From positions 1 through 34,594 of the IMG/VR virus record IMGVR_UViG_2162886007_000001: DNA of 34,594 bases, one strand, 5' to 3'. How positions within the stretch are numbered: position 1 is the first letter of the stretch; every line of letters begins with the position of its first letter. The notes below the pieces were generated by a model that saw only the letters and a list, made by a program, of their open reading frames with translations, had not been told where the DNA came from and searched no databases. Source of the DNA: a virus. This document shows, piece by piece, positions 12,967-23,100 of the stretch. The position numbers and the translations under genes were made by a program.

Positions 12967-15461
12967 CACACCTCTCCTGCCATCGCGGTCAGGTCGGGAG
13001 CCCGGTCGGGCACTGGCTCACCCGGCTCCCACCAGTATTTCTGGCCGAACTCGCGCTCGCTACGCTGCTTCATCTTGCGCAGATAGCCGGGGGAGAAATA
13101 CTCCTGCAGCTGGTGGAAAATCAGATGGTCAAGGGCGCCCTTCGCATACCAGAGGTTCGCGCCTGGGGTGTTCCCCTTGACGAATCGAACAGCCTCCGCC
13201 CCCGCATGCGTGTCCTTCCCCTGGACTGCCTCCATGATGTTGCCCTGAGTCAGTTTCAGTACGTCCTCCGCAAGTCCCGCGACCGGGCCAAGCGCAGCGG
13301 CAAAGGGGGATTGGCCATAGCGCGACGACTCAGAGAATAGGAAGTCGCCATAGAGGCCGAGTGACCCTCCCTTAAGCATCGCTGCTATACCGAAACGGGG
13401 GTCTGTCATGTCGCGCGGATCACGACCAGAAAGCATGTCGCTGATCTGCATGGACACTGCTCCCATGACAGTGGTCGAGGCAATCAGCGTGGCGAGATAG
13501 GCAGCCCGCCCAGTCCCCGTGGGCATCGACCAGCCTCGCTGAATATGACGGGTCATCATCGCGATGGGGAACGACTTGAACAGGAAGAACGACCGGGTCA
13601 GCTCGCCCTTCCAGGTGCCGCGCTGTAGGCCGGTCATCATCATTGCCCGCTCTTTCGCGCCGGGCTCAATGACCGCAACGTCGGTCTCCTCCAGAACTAC
13701 GCCAAGCAGGCGGGTAGCTGCGTTCTCGCGCAACGTTGCTGGGTCACCCAAGCCGGCAAGCTTGGCGTCGGGGATGCGATAGATTGAGTCTGGCGTCAGC
13801 ATTGTGTCGTTACCGCCGCCCCAATCTTCCAGCTGGGCCAGCCTCCACACTGAATAGTCGGTGTCAGTGATCCCCTTCGACAGGAGTATCCGGTGGTCAG
13901 CAGCGTCGATTGCCTTGAGGTCGGCGTGGTCCCGCACCACCGATCCCATTGCGTGCATGAAGGTGACCCCATAGGCGCGTTTGCGCGCCTCGGTAAGCGC
14001 GTTCAGGCCACTGGCTCGCAGAGTTACGCCAGCCAGCTTGTTGGAGAACGAGCTTGCCAGGCTGTCATTGCCGAATCTATTCAACGACGAAAGCAGAGTG
14101 TTCATAGCCAACCCTGCCCGCAGCGCCATGCGCTTTTCCATCTTGTTCGCTGGGTTGAGGGCTGCCAGCTCGTTCGAGAACAGACGCATCGCCGGAAGGT
14201 TGTTAACGTGCGCCGACAGGTACATGGTTGCGTCGTCTGAGAACGACGTGATGACCGCAGACCCCAAGCGGGAAGCGGTCATCCAGCTGCGTAGGGTGTC
14301 GAAGGTCTCAGCCAGCCAGCGCGAGGCCACAGGCTGCGTCCTGCCGGCCACTTGGTTGTAAAGGTTCTCGCTTGTGATCGCGCGCTTCTCAAGTCGACCG
14401 GCTGCGTTGGGATCAAGGAGGGCTTGCTCCTGTAGCGCCTTGTCGCTGAACAGCTTGAACGCGAGGTCAGGATTCGGGCCAAAGGTCTCCACAAGGGCAA
14501 TGTCCTTGGAGACTCCGGAAATATGCCCGGTCAGAACTTCATAAAGCGAGCGTTCGCCGTAGTTCTGTTGGTACTGCAGGTAGGCGTCAGCGTCCTTGAA
14601 GTGCACCTGCCGGGACTCGTTGCCTCGGTTTGCGCGCATACCTCCGCCCATTCCACCTCGGCCCGGCTGCAGCTTGTTGATGCCGCCAGTAGCGATGCTC
14701 TCCCAGGCATGGCCGAGGAATTCCCCAACCTCAACGTCAGTCATGCGGCTGCCGTCCTCGTTCATGTACCGCTTGCGGTCGAGGAGAGGCAGCGTGTCCT
14801 GAATCCACTGCACACGGCCTGCTTTGGCCACCAGAGACTGGGAATGGTGATGCGGCATGCCCCAGTCATCGAGTTGGCCAACGTCGCCACCTGAGCGGTT
14901 GAAGCGCTCTCTCAGCGAGCCAGTGATGCTATGGAACACCTTCGCGCCCGCTGCTGCATCCGCGTCGCCCGTCTTCATCCCATGCAGCTCCCGGACAACG
15001 TTGCTGACGCCTTCGGCGTTCTCAATCAACCCGAAGAACTTGGGGTTCGTGGCCTCCAGTGTGTCGAGCATCTGCCGGAGGGCATCACGCTCGATGGCGC
15101 GGGCTCGGGTCTCCACAGACAGGGCGTTACCTTTGCCATCCGCATGGAACGCAACCATTCGGTCCAGTCCGTCGAACTTGTCCGCGAACTGTTTGAGGTG
15201 GTTCTCCACTCGGTCGTGAGCGAGGATGGTCAAAGCGATCCGCTGCTTCTTCTTCCCGGCTTCGCGCACCAGCTCTAGCGCGGCCTCCTTCGCCGCCTCC
15301 ATGAGGCGCTGGTCGGGTGACCTCGCGAGCTGTGCTTGCGGATCCCGAACGGAGTTCTGCCGCATGTGTCGACTGATTCGAGCCTCAATGCCCTGAATCT
15401 CGGCGGCATTGAGCTTGCGCCCAATTGCTGCGGTTACGGCGTCGATGCATTCGCTTCTCAT
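12966..15461 (-). CDS. Large internal virion protein (T7 gp16-like position)
   Basis: 831 residues, the last and largest of three consecutive internal virion genes. The N-terminal half is strongly helical and charged. Further on are membrane-active segments, for instance around YLATLIASTTVMGAVSMQI, which could form part of the DNA ejection channel. The C-terminus is polar and aromatic (FGQKYWWEPGEPVP). In T7-like phages this position holds gp16, which is ejected into the host envelope ahead of the DNA. Here the transglycosylase is on the neighbouring protein instead. Its ATG overlaps the preceding stop in TGATG. Confidence 0.75.
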   Translation of the reverse strand: MRSECIDAVTAAIGRKLNAAEIQGIEARISRHMRQNSVRDPQAQLARSPDQRLMEAAKEAALELVREAGKKKQRIALTILAHDRVENHLKQFADKFDGLDRMVAFHADGKGNALSVETRARAIERDALRQMLDTLEATNPKFFGLIENAEGVSNVVRELHGMKTGDADAAAGAKVFHSITGSLRERFNRSGGDVGQLDDWGMPHHHSQSLVAKAGRVQWIQDTLPLLDRKRYMNEDGSRMTDVEVGEFLGHAWESIATGGINKLQPGRGGMGGGMRANRGNESRQVHFKDADAYLQYQQNYGERSLYEVLTGHISGVSKDIALVETFGPNPDLAFKLFSDKALQEQALLDPNAAGRLEKRAITSENLYNQVAGRTQPVASRWLAETFDTLRSWMTASRLGSAVITSFSDDATMYLSAHVNNLPAMRLFSNELAALNPANKMEKRMALRAGLAMNTLLSSLNRFGNDSLASSFSNKLAGVTLRASGLNALTEARKRAYGVTFMHAMGSVVRDHADLKAIDAADHRILLSKGITDTDYSVWRLAQLEDWGGGNDTMLTPDSIYRIPDAKLAGLGDPATLRENAATRLLGVVLEETDVAVIEPGAKERAMMMTGLQRGTWKGELTRSFFLFKSFPIAMMTRHIQRGWSMPTGTGRAAYLATLIASTTVMGAVSMQISDMLSGRDPRDMTDPRFGIAAMLKGGSLGLYGDFLFSESSRYGQSPFAAALGPVAGLAEDVLKLTQGNIMEAVQGKDTHAGAEAVRFVKGNTPGANLWYAKGALDHLIFHQLQEYFSPGYLRKMKQRSEREFGQKYWWEPGEPVPDRAPDLTAMAGEV

Positions 15462-17857
15462 CAGGCAAACCTCAGTGCACAGGTAACGGCGGCGGCGAAG
15501 CCACGGGAATCAATCTCTGCTTGCGCAATCTCGGCGTCGGCACGGGCAATCGCTTCGGCGGCGGTCACCACCGTTCCGTCGTCAAGCGTGACCTGCATGT
15601 CTGGGTTGGCCGCAACGGCTTCAAGCGCAGCCTGCTGCGACAACTCCGCACTGTTCTCCTGAGCCACCGGCTGCGCTCTTGCCATTGCCTGCGGCTCAGC
15701 GTTGGCGCCAGCAACCGCAGCTGACGGTGCCTCAATGCCGGCCGGGCTGGATGCACGCGCTGGCCCAATTTCCAAGGAACCCGGCGTCATCCAGTCCGGC
15801 CCCTCACTGCGCCCGCCCTGGCGGCCTACGTTGCGCGCAGGGATATCAATGGGAGGCGTAGCCCCCGAATCACGGAGAACCTGCCGTGGCGTCTCCCGCA
15901 TCCGGTCTCGTCCGCTGAGACGGTCAGCCAGCGCGATCAGGTCAGGGTCGCTGTCGATACGCTCCAGGCGCGACCGCAACTGCTTGCCCACAGCGTCGTA
16001 CCCAGTTGCCGTCGCCGACTTCTCTAGGGCCTGTCGGATCTCCACACGGCGTGCAGTCAGCGCGTCGAATTCCTCACGGCTGATTCGCTCTCTAGGATCT
16101 GCCGGGACGATGTTCTCCCGAGCCAGTTGTTCCTGCCGGCGAATAACGTCCACCAATGCGGCGTCTTCCTGCCGGTACTCTGAAACCTGCTCGGGGGTCA
16201 GTCGGTCCTGCTTTGAAAGCTCGTCCAGGGTGGTCAGACGCTGCTCAACGATGGCCGCCGCCTCAGTTGGCGTTGTCGGCGGCAGCTCCACCGAAGCGGC
16301 ACCGGCTGGAGCTACCTCAGCTGCGACCATGCGGACCACTGCGGGCGCCTCGACACCAGCTCGGCGGGCCCGTTCGTCCCAGTTAGCAATGGCCTCCCCT
16401 TTCGTCTTCCCCTTGAGATACGGGTTTGCATCGAGCTGCGCCTTGCTCAGGATGCGAGACATGGGCGTTTCGTCTGCAGCCCTGGCGAACGAAACGCCTC
16501 GCTCCTCTCCGAAGTGATGGGCGGCATAAAGGTTGTGGGCCGTTGCATCCATGCCGGCTGATTCGAGGGCGGCAGTGTTCTTTGCGTCCAGCGCACGCGC
16601 CATCTCGCCAGACTTTGCCGGATCCTTTCGCGCGGCCAGCAGCTCGTTATCATTCAGGCCCCTGGCCCAACTGGGCTTGGCCTGGGCGACGATGCTGCGC
16701 CACGTACCGGCGGTGAACTGATCGATACCGGTGGCGCTGCTGGACGCATTGGTTGCATCAGCACGGAACCCCGACTCGAGAGCCCGCCGATACGCCTCAT
16801 ATCGAGCCGGTCCTAAATCGTAGTTGGCGGCCATCTCACTTGGCACACCAGCTCGTGCGAACGGCAGGAACTCAGCCGCCTGGATCGACTCCGCGACACT
16901 TACCGGCTCGCCGCGCAGTACCGAACGCATCGCCGACGCCAGGGCGTTCTGGTGTGCAGCGCTCGAAGCCTCGTCTCGGGGCAGGCCAGGAGCGGTATCC
17001 ACTTGCATGTGCTTGGCATTGGAAACCGTCAGCACAGCGTCCCGGTCCGCACTGGTTGCCCTTGGCCCGGCCTGCAGGTGGGCGATACCACCGAATACGG
17101 CGCCAGTAAGTACGTCGACCGCTCGCGCCTCAAAGTTGAGGGGGCTGTATGCCTTGGCCAGCTCTGCGTTGCCAGAAGATTCAAGCACTGCCTGCTGTGC
17201 TGCTGCCGTGGCCGTGCCAACTGCCAGGTTGGCGGCTGCGCCGGAGCCGACGCGCTGCAGCAAGGTTGTTCCGAAGCTGGCCGGGATCTTGAAGCCGAGC
17301 ATGGTTGCGCCGGCCGAGACCGCACCGAACGCTACTGCGGCGCCGGACCCGACCCCCTGCTTGACCAAGCCGGCGGGCGCCTCAATTCCCTCGTTGCCGG
17401 CCAGTAGCGCAGGATTCCCGCCCGTCACTGCCAGCGGGACCGCGATCTGAGCGAGCCCACCCGCGATGCGTCCAGCCGTTCCGGTCTGCGCCGGGTCCGG
17501 AGCCCAGTATTCGGTTGCGCCTTGGCCAACGTCCTCAACGACATTGCGGAAGTACCAGTCCTGTCCGCTGACCTCCGGCGCATCGGTGTTGACCTTGATC
17601 CCGTACTTTCGAGCAAATGCCGCTGACTCAGGCGTGCGGAACGACGCAAGATAGTCATCGCGGGCCCCGACTACCGGGGACGCAGCCAGGGCCAGTGTCG
17701 TGAACGTCCTGGACCCACCCTGCATGACGCCCCCGCCAACTGCCGAGAGGAAGCCGGAGAACGTCCCTGGCGTCACCTTCGACAGGTCGAGTGGATTCCG
17801 TGCCACCTGCTCGTTCAGGGCGAGCCCGCCCTGCTCATCAATATCAAATACGCTCAT
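15461..17857 (-). CDS. Internal virion protein with lytic transglycosylase domain
   Basis: 798 residues. The region around residues 350-480 looks like a soluble lytic transglycosylase: catalytic Glu at about 361 in RALESGF, followed by the family's SATGIDQFTAGTW and a helical continuation (NDNELLAARKDPAKS). It would cut peptidoglycan locally during DNA ejection. The N-terminal third is Ala/Gly-rich and hydrophobic in stretches (LAQIAVPLAVTGG, AAVAFGAVSAGATMLGF). The C-terminal third is a long charged helical region. It is coupled to the preceding gene by ATGA and to the next by TGATG. Confidence 0.82.
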   Translation of the reverse strand: MSVFDIDEQGGLALNEQVARNPLDLSKVTPGTFSGFLSAVGGGVMQGGSRTFTTLALAASPVVGARDDYLASFRTPESAAFARKYGIKVNTDAPEVSGQDWYFRNVVEDVGQGATEYWAPDPAQTGTAGRIAGGLAQIAVPLAVTGGNPALLAGNEGIEAPAGLVKQGVGSGAAVAFGAVSAGATMLGFKIPASFGTTLLQRVGSGAAANLAVGTATAAAQQAVLESSGNAELAKAYSPLNFEARAVDVLTGAVFGGIAHLQAGPRATSADRDAVLTVSNAKHMQVDTAPGLPRDEASSAAHQNALASAMRSVLRGEPVSVAESIQAAEFLPFARAGVPSEMAANYDLGPARYEAYRRALESGFRADATNASSSATGIDQFTAGTWRSIVAQAKPSWARGLNDNELLAARKDPAKSGEMARALDAKNTAALESAGMDATAHNLYAAHHFGEERGVSFARAADETPMSRILSKAQLDANPYLKGKTKGEAIANWDERARRAGVEAPAVVRMVAAEVAPAGAASVELPPTTPTEAAAIVEQRLTTLDELSKQDRLTPEQVSEYRQEDAALVDVIRRQEQLARENIVPADPRERISREEFDALTARRVEIRQALEKSATATGYDAVGKQLRSRLERIDSDPDLIALADRLSGRDRMRETPRQVLRDSGATPPIDIPARNVGRQGGRSEGPDWMTPGSLEIGPARASSPAGIEAPSAAVAGANAEPQAMARAQPVAQENSAELSQQAALEAVAANPDMQVTLDDGTVVTAAEAIARADAEIAQAEIDSRGFAAAVTCALRFA

Positions 17858-19953
17858 GGCTGGCTGCTCCCATCAATCCGGATCATCAAGGGCGTGCCAT
17901 CCTTCTTGTAGAGATAGGACATGCCACTTTTGACGAAGAATGTGTTCTCACCGGACTGCGCCAACCCGAAGGCGCCGAAGTTGCCAACCGTCGAGTCAGG
18001 CAGCCCAGCGGCGCGCGCGGCTGTAGTGAAGGCAGCCTCAGCCCGGTCCTCGAAGTCGTCCGCAGACATTCCCCATGGCGCCAGGACTTCGCCACGTCCA
18101 TTGATATCCACCACCTCGCCCAGCGATGCACGGATTGCCTGCCGCATGCGCGTGGAGTCGACTTGCCCGCTCTGGTCCCCCTCAGCAGAAGACTTGCCGG
18201 TGTAGTAAGCGCGGACAGCCTGCATTGCCACGTCGGCCGCACCGGGGCGGCCAGCAAAGAGCTGCCCTGTCGTGTCGGTGAATGCAGTCCGGAAATCCTT
18301 GTCCGGTGGGATCGGGAACTTGATATCGCCCTTCTGCTGGAGAATCCGATTGCCCTCCAACATGGTCGCCGACACATCGCGCGCGCCGACAGTCTCATTG
18401 GGTGAGAACCAGTGCTTCGCAGTGGTGACGCTGGCCCGCTCCTTGGTGGCAAGCATGCCCGCATACGCGACGACAGGCTCCTCGGGGGAAATCTGCTGCA
18501 TCACCCGGTTGAACACCTTGTCATCCATCACGGCAGTCCGCAGCTGACCGAGCATCGCCGTCTGCTGGACTGCGGTGGAATTCTTGAGGGTGTCGGCGAA
18601 AACCTTCACTTCTTGCGGTAGCAATAGGCGCTCTTGGACCTGAGTTCCCCAGCGCTTACGCATACCCTGGATAGTGGCCATGCGGTCGTTCAACTGGGAG
18701 CCAATCTCCCAGGCATCGGCAGGGGATGCCAGGGACGCGAATTTCAACGGCTCGACTTCGCCACCTTCGCGCGCAGCGTTGTAGAGAAGCGGAGCGTCGA
18801 GCAACTGCTTCTGATTCGCCTCGACTGCGTTCTTGAGCCGATCTAGGTTGGCCTTCTGCGCCACGGTCCCGCCTGCGCTCAGTAGATTGGCCTCCTCCTG
18901 CTGGACGAAAGCCTGCTGCTGGTCAGGCCCAAGTCGCAGCACGCCCTGAACAACCTTCTCCTGCTCCACTCGCTCTTGGAACTCCAAGGCGGTTGAGGTG
19001 CCCTTGACGGTGTCGGCCCACTTCGCCCACATGTCGGGTGTTGCCGGGACGCCGCTGGCGATCTGCCGGTCGATCTGGTCGATTACCCTCTGACCCTTGG
19101 CGTCCAGACGATCCTGGGCCCGCTCAGCGCGATCCAGAAGCGTCTGCTGACGGGTAACCACCTGGGACAGCAGCGCATTGCGCTTCTCAGGGTCGAGCTT
19201 GTTGGCATAGAACCCATCACCCGCAGAGAGGTCATGCTCCAGCTTCGCCAGCCCGGCGGGATCCTCGCGGTTGAAAATCGCCTGTTGCGTTGCGTGGGTC
19301 GTCCAGTTCCGGTCCTTGAAGTCCTGCAGCAACTTCCCGGATGCCGCATCGTCCAAGCCGGATGAGCGCCCCAGCCCACCAACGAGTTCATCGGCGCGGA
19401 GGTTGACCGCTTCGATATCGGCACCGGGCATGCCGGCGATCTTGCCGAGCTTGTCCAGGCCGGAGGTCACCTGATTGCGAAGATCCGCACGCTGAGCGGT
19501 CTGGACCGCTCGCTGCACCTTCATCTGTCCAGCATGTGCGGCGCGCTGGGTGCCCCGCTCATAGGCAAGCTGATCGTCCGGAGCCAATCCTTCAATACTC
19601 GGGCGCCGGATCTGCCCGACCTTGGAGCTGTACTCCTGACCGGCTTGGCGGTGGTCAAGGCCGCCAGTAGCCAGGGAATCCTCGGTCTGCAAGGTGGCAT
19701 CCTGAACTGCCATCTCGTAGTCGAGCTGTGCGTTCAGCGCCTTCGCCCTGGCAAGGGTTTCGTCCTGCTGCTTCTGCCGGCGGGCCTCCTGATCTACAAC
19801 CGTCTGCGCGCGATCGGCAACGGCCATGCCAGTCTGGCCAAGGTTGGCCACCGCCTCCGCTACGGCTCCGACACCAGCGCCGCTTACAGCGGTGCGGATT
19901 ACCGGGGCCTGCGTGGCGCCACGTCCAAAGCCTCCCGTGGGAATCTTTGCCAT
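17854..19953 (-). CDS. Internal virion protein (T7 gp15-like position)
   Basis: 699 residues starting at the ATG at 19953 behind GGGAGG; an upstream in-frame start at 19995 lies inside the previous gene. The protein is almost entirely helical, rich in Ala, Gln and charged residues, with long coiled-coil-like stretches (ADRAQTVVDQEARRQKQQ, AERAQDRLDAKGQRV). This is typical of the ejection-tunnel proteins of short-tailed phages. It lies between the small gp14-like protein and the transglycosylase protein, the T7 order gp14-15-16. Confidence 0.78.
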   Translation of the reverse strand: MAKIPTGGFGRGATQAPVIRTAVSGAGVGAVAEAVANLGQTGMAVADRAQTVVDQEARRQKQQDETLARAKALNAQLDYEMAVQDATLQTEDSLATGGLDHRQAGQEYSSKVGQIRRPSIEGLAPDDQLAYERGTQRAAHAGQMKVQRAVQTAQRADLRNQVTSGLDKLGKIAGMPGADIEAVNLRADELVGGLGRSSGLDDAASGKLLQDFKDRNWTTHATQQAIFNREDPAGLAKLEHDLSAGDGFYANKLDPEKRNALLSQVVTRQQTLLDRAERAQDRLDAKGQRVIDQIDRQIASGVPATPDMWAKWADTVKGTSTALEFQERVEQEKVVQGVLRLGPDQQQAFVQQEEANLLSAGGTVAQKANLDRLKNAVEANQKQLLDAPLLYNAAREGGEVEPLKFASLASPADAWEIGSQLNDRMATIQGMRKRWGTQVQERLLLPQEVKVFADTLKNSTAVQQTAMLGQLRTAVMDDKVFNRVMQQISPEEPVVAYAGMLATKERASVTTAKHWFSPNETVGARDVSATMLEGNRILQQKGDIKFPIPPDKDFRTAFTDTTGQLFAGRPGAADVAMQAVRAYYTGKSSAEGDQSGQVDSTRMRQAIRASLGEVVDINGRGEVLAPWGMSADDFEDRAEAAFTTAARAAGLPDSTVGNFGAFGLAQSGENTFFVKSGMSYLYKKDGTPLMIRIDGSSQP

Positions 19954-19954
19954 G

Positions 19955-20431
19955 TCAGTAGCCTCCCGTCGCCGGCTGCTTCCAGCCACGCCCACTGTTA
20001 CTGGCGCCCCTGAGCAGCGAGCTGCCAGCGTTCACATAGCCCGCAGTCCTCGCCTGCTTGCCAGTGTTCCGGTAGCCCTGCGCCTCGGCATCCAGTCGAT
20101 TGGCGCGGTCAGTACCGCCGGCCAGCGCGAGGAACGCATCCTCCTCGGAGTCGCGAACAATCTGCTGGTCGATTCGGAGCGCGGTATCACTGTTAACATC
20201 GACGCCGGATGCGGCGAGTTCGGCGATTGCATTGGAACGAATTTGCTCCCGCTGCTTACGGATCCGCATGGCCTCAACTTCTGCCGCGCTCTGCGCAGTC
20301 CGCTTGTCAGCCTCCGCCTGATTGGCCAGATAGTCGTTGTACTTCTTCGTCTCTATGCCCTGCTGAACTGCGGCGCCTGCGGCCAGGATGGTCGCGCCCC
20401 ACTGCAGCACCGGAATAACTGCAACGCCCAT
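19955..20431 (-). CDS. Small internal virion protein (T7 gp14-like)
   Basis: 158 residues. A hydrophobic N-terminus (VAVIPVLQWGATILAAGAAVQQ) is followed by a long charged helix (ANQAEADKRTAQSAAEVEAMRIRKQREQI) and a Gly/Ser/Asn-rich C-terminus. This is the standard profile of gp14-type proteins, which insert in the outer membrane at ejection. It ends 1 base before the next internal virion gene. Confidence 0.78.
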   Translation of the reverse strand: MGVAVIPVLQWGATILAAGAAVQQGIETKKYNDYLANQAEADKRTAQSAAEVEAMRIRKQREQIRSNAIAELAASGVDVNSDTALRIDQQIVRDSEEDAFLALAGGTDRANRLDAEAQGYRNTGKQARTAGYVNAGSSLLRGASNSGRGWKQPATGGY

Positions 20432-20434
20432 GGC

Positions 20435-20890
20435 TCAATCCCCCCTGTATTCGAGATAGGCCCCGGTGCGAGCGAACCCGATGGATTCATAGACGCGGAC
20501 ACTCCGCTCCAAGGCGACGCCAGTGGTAATGCCGGCCTGAATCAGGTCAGCCTTTGCGCTCTTGCACCACTCGACATACGCGCGTAGGAGTTGCACGCCG
20601 GACCGGCCGCCCCTGCTCTCTGGGCGGATGTAGATCCCGTATTCGCCTGCAACGCGGGCATCGGCAAACCAGGTGGCATCGCAATAGCCTGCGGCCATGC
20701 CGATCAACACGCCTTCCTCCTCGATGACGATCAAGCACCCCTCGTCCTGGCGCCCTGCGATCAATGAGAGAAACAGATTCGCGAGCTTGTCGGGGGCAAA
20801 GGGGAAGCGCGCATAGGTCGACTCCGCGTGCATGGCCTCGGCCAACACGAGCAGCGCGCCGATATCGGCATTGGAAGCGGAGCGGATCAT
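20435..20890 (-). CDS. GNAT-family N-acetyltransferase
   Basis: 151 residues with the GNAT fold order: N-terminal MIRSASNADIGALLVLAEAM, a central strand-loop (LIVIEEEGVLIGMAAGY), the acetyl-CoA-binding region (YIRPESRGGRSGVQLLRAYVEW, with R-G-x-S-G), and a C-terminal strand (VYESIGFARTGAYLEY). It sits between tail tube B and the gp14-like gene, where T7 carries gp13, a virion assembly protein. It may be a packaged or assembly-related acetyltransferase; the substrate is unknown. It is coupled to the tail gene by ATGA. Confidence 0.85.
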   Translation of the reverse strand: MIRSASNADIGALLVLAEAMHAESTYARFPFAPDKLANLFLSLIAGRQDEGCLIVIEEEGVLIGMAAGYCDATWFADARVAGEYGIYIRPESRGGRSGVQLLRAYVEWCKSAKADLIQAGITTGVALERSVRVYESIGFARTGAYLEYRGD

Positions 20891-23100
20891 CCGTTGTTCA
20901 CCGTGATAGTTGTGATAACTGCTTGCAGGTGGAAGTGGTAGGGCTGGGTTTGCTCAATCTCGATGTTGAAATCCCCAGTCCCCCAGCCAAGCGACTCAAT
21001 CGGAACGTCCCCCGTGATGACAGGGGGCGGCCTGTCCAGGGCGCCGAGGCCCATCTTTCGGCCCTGCAGCACTTGGCCGTTGACCGTGGTTCCGGTCGTT
21101 TCGAGGAATCGACAAGTGATTGCTGAAACGCTGATAGCGCTGGACTGGCTCGTCCCAACCTGCGTCTGTAGCGCCGGCCGGAGCAGCGACACGCGGGGGA
21201 CGAACTTCAACCCAATCTCAATGCTCTTGGCAGGCCGTTCGATGGTGATCGAGCCGCCCGAGACAACGCGATCCAGCAGCTCCACGCCATCGGCCTTGAC
21301 CTTCACTGTCATCCCCTCAAGGTGCGTGAGGCCATCCCAGGTCGCAGCGCCTGCGGGGTTGTTGCCAGTGATCGCGCTATCGGTGCACAAGTCCGGGTCA
21401 AAACGCTCCACGTAGCGGACTTGCTGGCCGTTGACCTCACGGGCGACGATCACCCACACCTGGGAGCTGGTCTCGGTGGGCAGCACTGCCACTGCATCGA
21501 ACTTCCCTTCCGTCTTCTGCCCCGTCCAGGCGATCACGTCCTGATCCCTGTCGAAGGTGCAAACCGCCATGCGGCCATCCGCCGTGGTGGCGAACAGGAA
21601 TGGCTCAGGTTCGGACTGATACGCCAAACCCGTGATCCCTGCCGCGACAAGGTGCTCAGACAGGACCGTGATATCTGGAGCTGCGAACTGGTCGGCATCC
21701 ACCCGATCCGCAGACAAGGCGCGGATCTTCGTAGCGCCGCGCTGGACATACATCAGCTCGTTGCCGATGCGCTCTGGCGATACCCTGCTGCAGCCGAAGT
21801 TGGGCTGCGCCTTGACCTTGTTCTTGGCGTTCGGAGCAATGGCCGAGTCATCGGTTCCTCGTGCCGTCACGGCGCCGCCAGCACTGAGTGCGATCAGCGA
21901 GCCAAGGGCGGTAAGGTGCGTGATCGCATCCTGATTCTCGCTGGCGGCGGACAGAGAGATGGCGTCGTCAGATTCCGAGCCAAGCTCAAAGTTCAGGTAT
22001 TCACCGATGCGTGAACCCCACATGGTGAGCGGGAACTGACGTGACCCGCCGGTCCACAACCTCTGTTCGTAGAAGGTTCCGGTCCTCGGGTATCCGTTTG
22101 CGCCGCCCCAGGCATCGCCCATCAGCACCCACGCCAGGGCTGGCACGGCGACCACTGCTGACATTGCCTTTCGCAACTCTCCGGTGGCCACGGTCGATGA
22201 GGTCACAGCGGTGATCTGCACAAGGCCGGCATTGAGGTCCACCCACTTGCCTACGTCGTCCGCGCGCCAACCACCAATTGCTAGCGTCAGCGTGATTACT
22301 GCACCCACCGCTGGCTGCTCGTTGCCTGTGCCACCCGACCACGAAGGCGTGAGAGTTGTGAATGGGCTGCCAGTGATGACCCATTCCCCGGCGGGGATCG
22401 TCAGCGAAGGGAATGGGGTAAGAACGTCGACCGTCACTGAGGTGGCGCTTGCGTAGGCCGTGACCATGGCAACGCCCCCGTCTGTTTCAATCTCCCGACC
22501 CACGTCCGACGGCATGAATGCCGCAGCGCTGGCGGTGATCGTTCGGCCAGGGCCAAGCGCCGCGCTATCAAGCGTCATGCTAGCTGCTGGTCGAGTCCCA
22601 ACCTCGGCAGACGGGATGGTCACCCAGGGAACGTCCTCCAGCACCCAGGCGGCGTCACCGAATCGGCGCAAGCGCCGGATCGGGTACTTGTCGTGGAACA
22701 GGAACATGGTGTCCGCGCTCTGGACGTAATCGATAGAGTCGAGGTCTGCCTCCGCGTAGTCGGTCTGGATCTCGAATGGCGCAAACACTCCTGGGCTCAC
22801 CTCGCGCTGCACCTGGGCGCCGTTCTGCAGGTAGACGCGCAGGTATGCGTCACCAACTTCCAGCATGTACGCCTGATCGCGGTTGAACACGTATGGGATC
22901 AGGACCGCATGCTTGTCGCCGTGCTTGGCCGGCTGAGTGAAGCGCAGCCCATAGCGGCCGATGACGCCGCCCTGTACCAGCACGAACACGTTCTCCAGCA
23001 GCTTCGCGCCGTTCTGGTAGCGGTCGATATCGGTCCGACCATACAGGCGCGGGCTCATCTCGCCGCCAGTGAAGTTGGTCTTGATGGAATCGAATTTCAC
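20887..23100 (-). CDS. Tail tubular protein B (T7 gp12-like)
   Basis: 737 residues from the GTG at 23100, which overlaps the preceding stop as GTGA. The start is diagnostic for this family: FTGGEMSPRLYGRTDIDRYQNGAKLLEN, with a GGVIGRYGLRF continuation. These proteins form the hexameric nozzle at the end of the short tail and hold the fibres. The remainder is beta-rich, including a WTGGSRQFPLTMWGSRIGEYLNF stretch typical of the family. It directly follows tail tube A. Confidence 0.92.
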   Translation of the reverse strand: MKFDSIKTNFTGGEMSPRLYGRTDIDRYQNGAKLLENVFVLVQGGVIGRYGLRFTQPAKHGDKHAVLIPYVFNRDQAYMLEVGDAYLRVYLQNGAQVQREVSPGVFAPFEIQTDYAEADLDSIDYVQSADTMFLFHDKYPIRRLRRFGDAAWVLEDVPWVTIPSAEVGTRPAASMTLDSAALGPGRTITASAAAFMPSDVGREIETDGGVAMVTAYASATSVTVDVLTPFPSLTIPAGEWVITGSPFTTLTPSWSGGTGNEQPAVGAVITLTLAIGGWRADDVGKWVDLNAGLVQITAVTSSTVATGELRKAMSAVVAVPALAWVLMGDAWGGANGYPRTGTFYEQRLWTGGSRQFPLTMWGSRIGEYLNFELGSESDDAISLSAASENQDAITHLTALGSLIALSAGGAVTARGTDDSAIAPNAKNKVKAQPNFGCSRVSPERIGNELMYVQRGATKIRALSADRVDADQFAAPDITVLSEHLVAAGITGLAYQSEPEPFLFATTADGRMAVCTFDRDQDVIAWTGQKTEGKFDAVAVLPTETSSQVWVIVAREVNGQQVRYVERFDPDLCTDSAITGNNPAGAATWDGLTHLEGMTVKVKADGVELLDRVVSGGSITIERPAKSIEIGLKFVPRVSLLRPALQTQVGTSQSSAISVSAITCRFLETTGTTVNGQVLQGRKMGLGALDRPPPVITGDVPIESLGWGTGDFNIEIEQTQPYHFHLQAVITTITVNNG

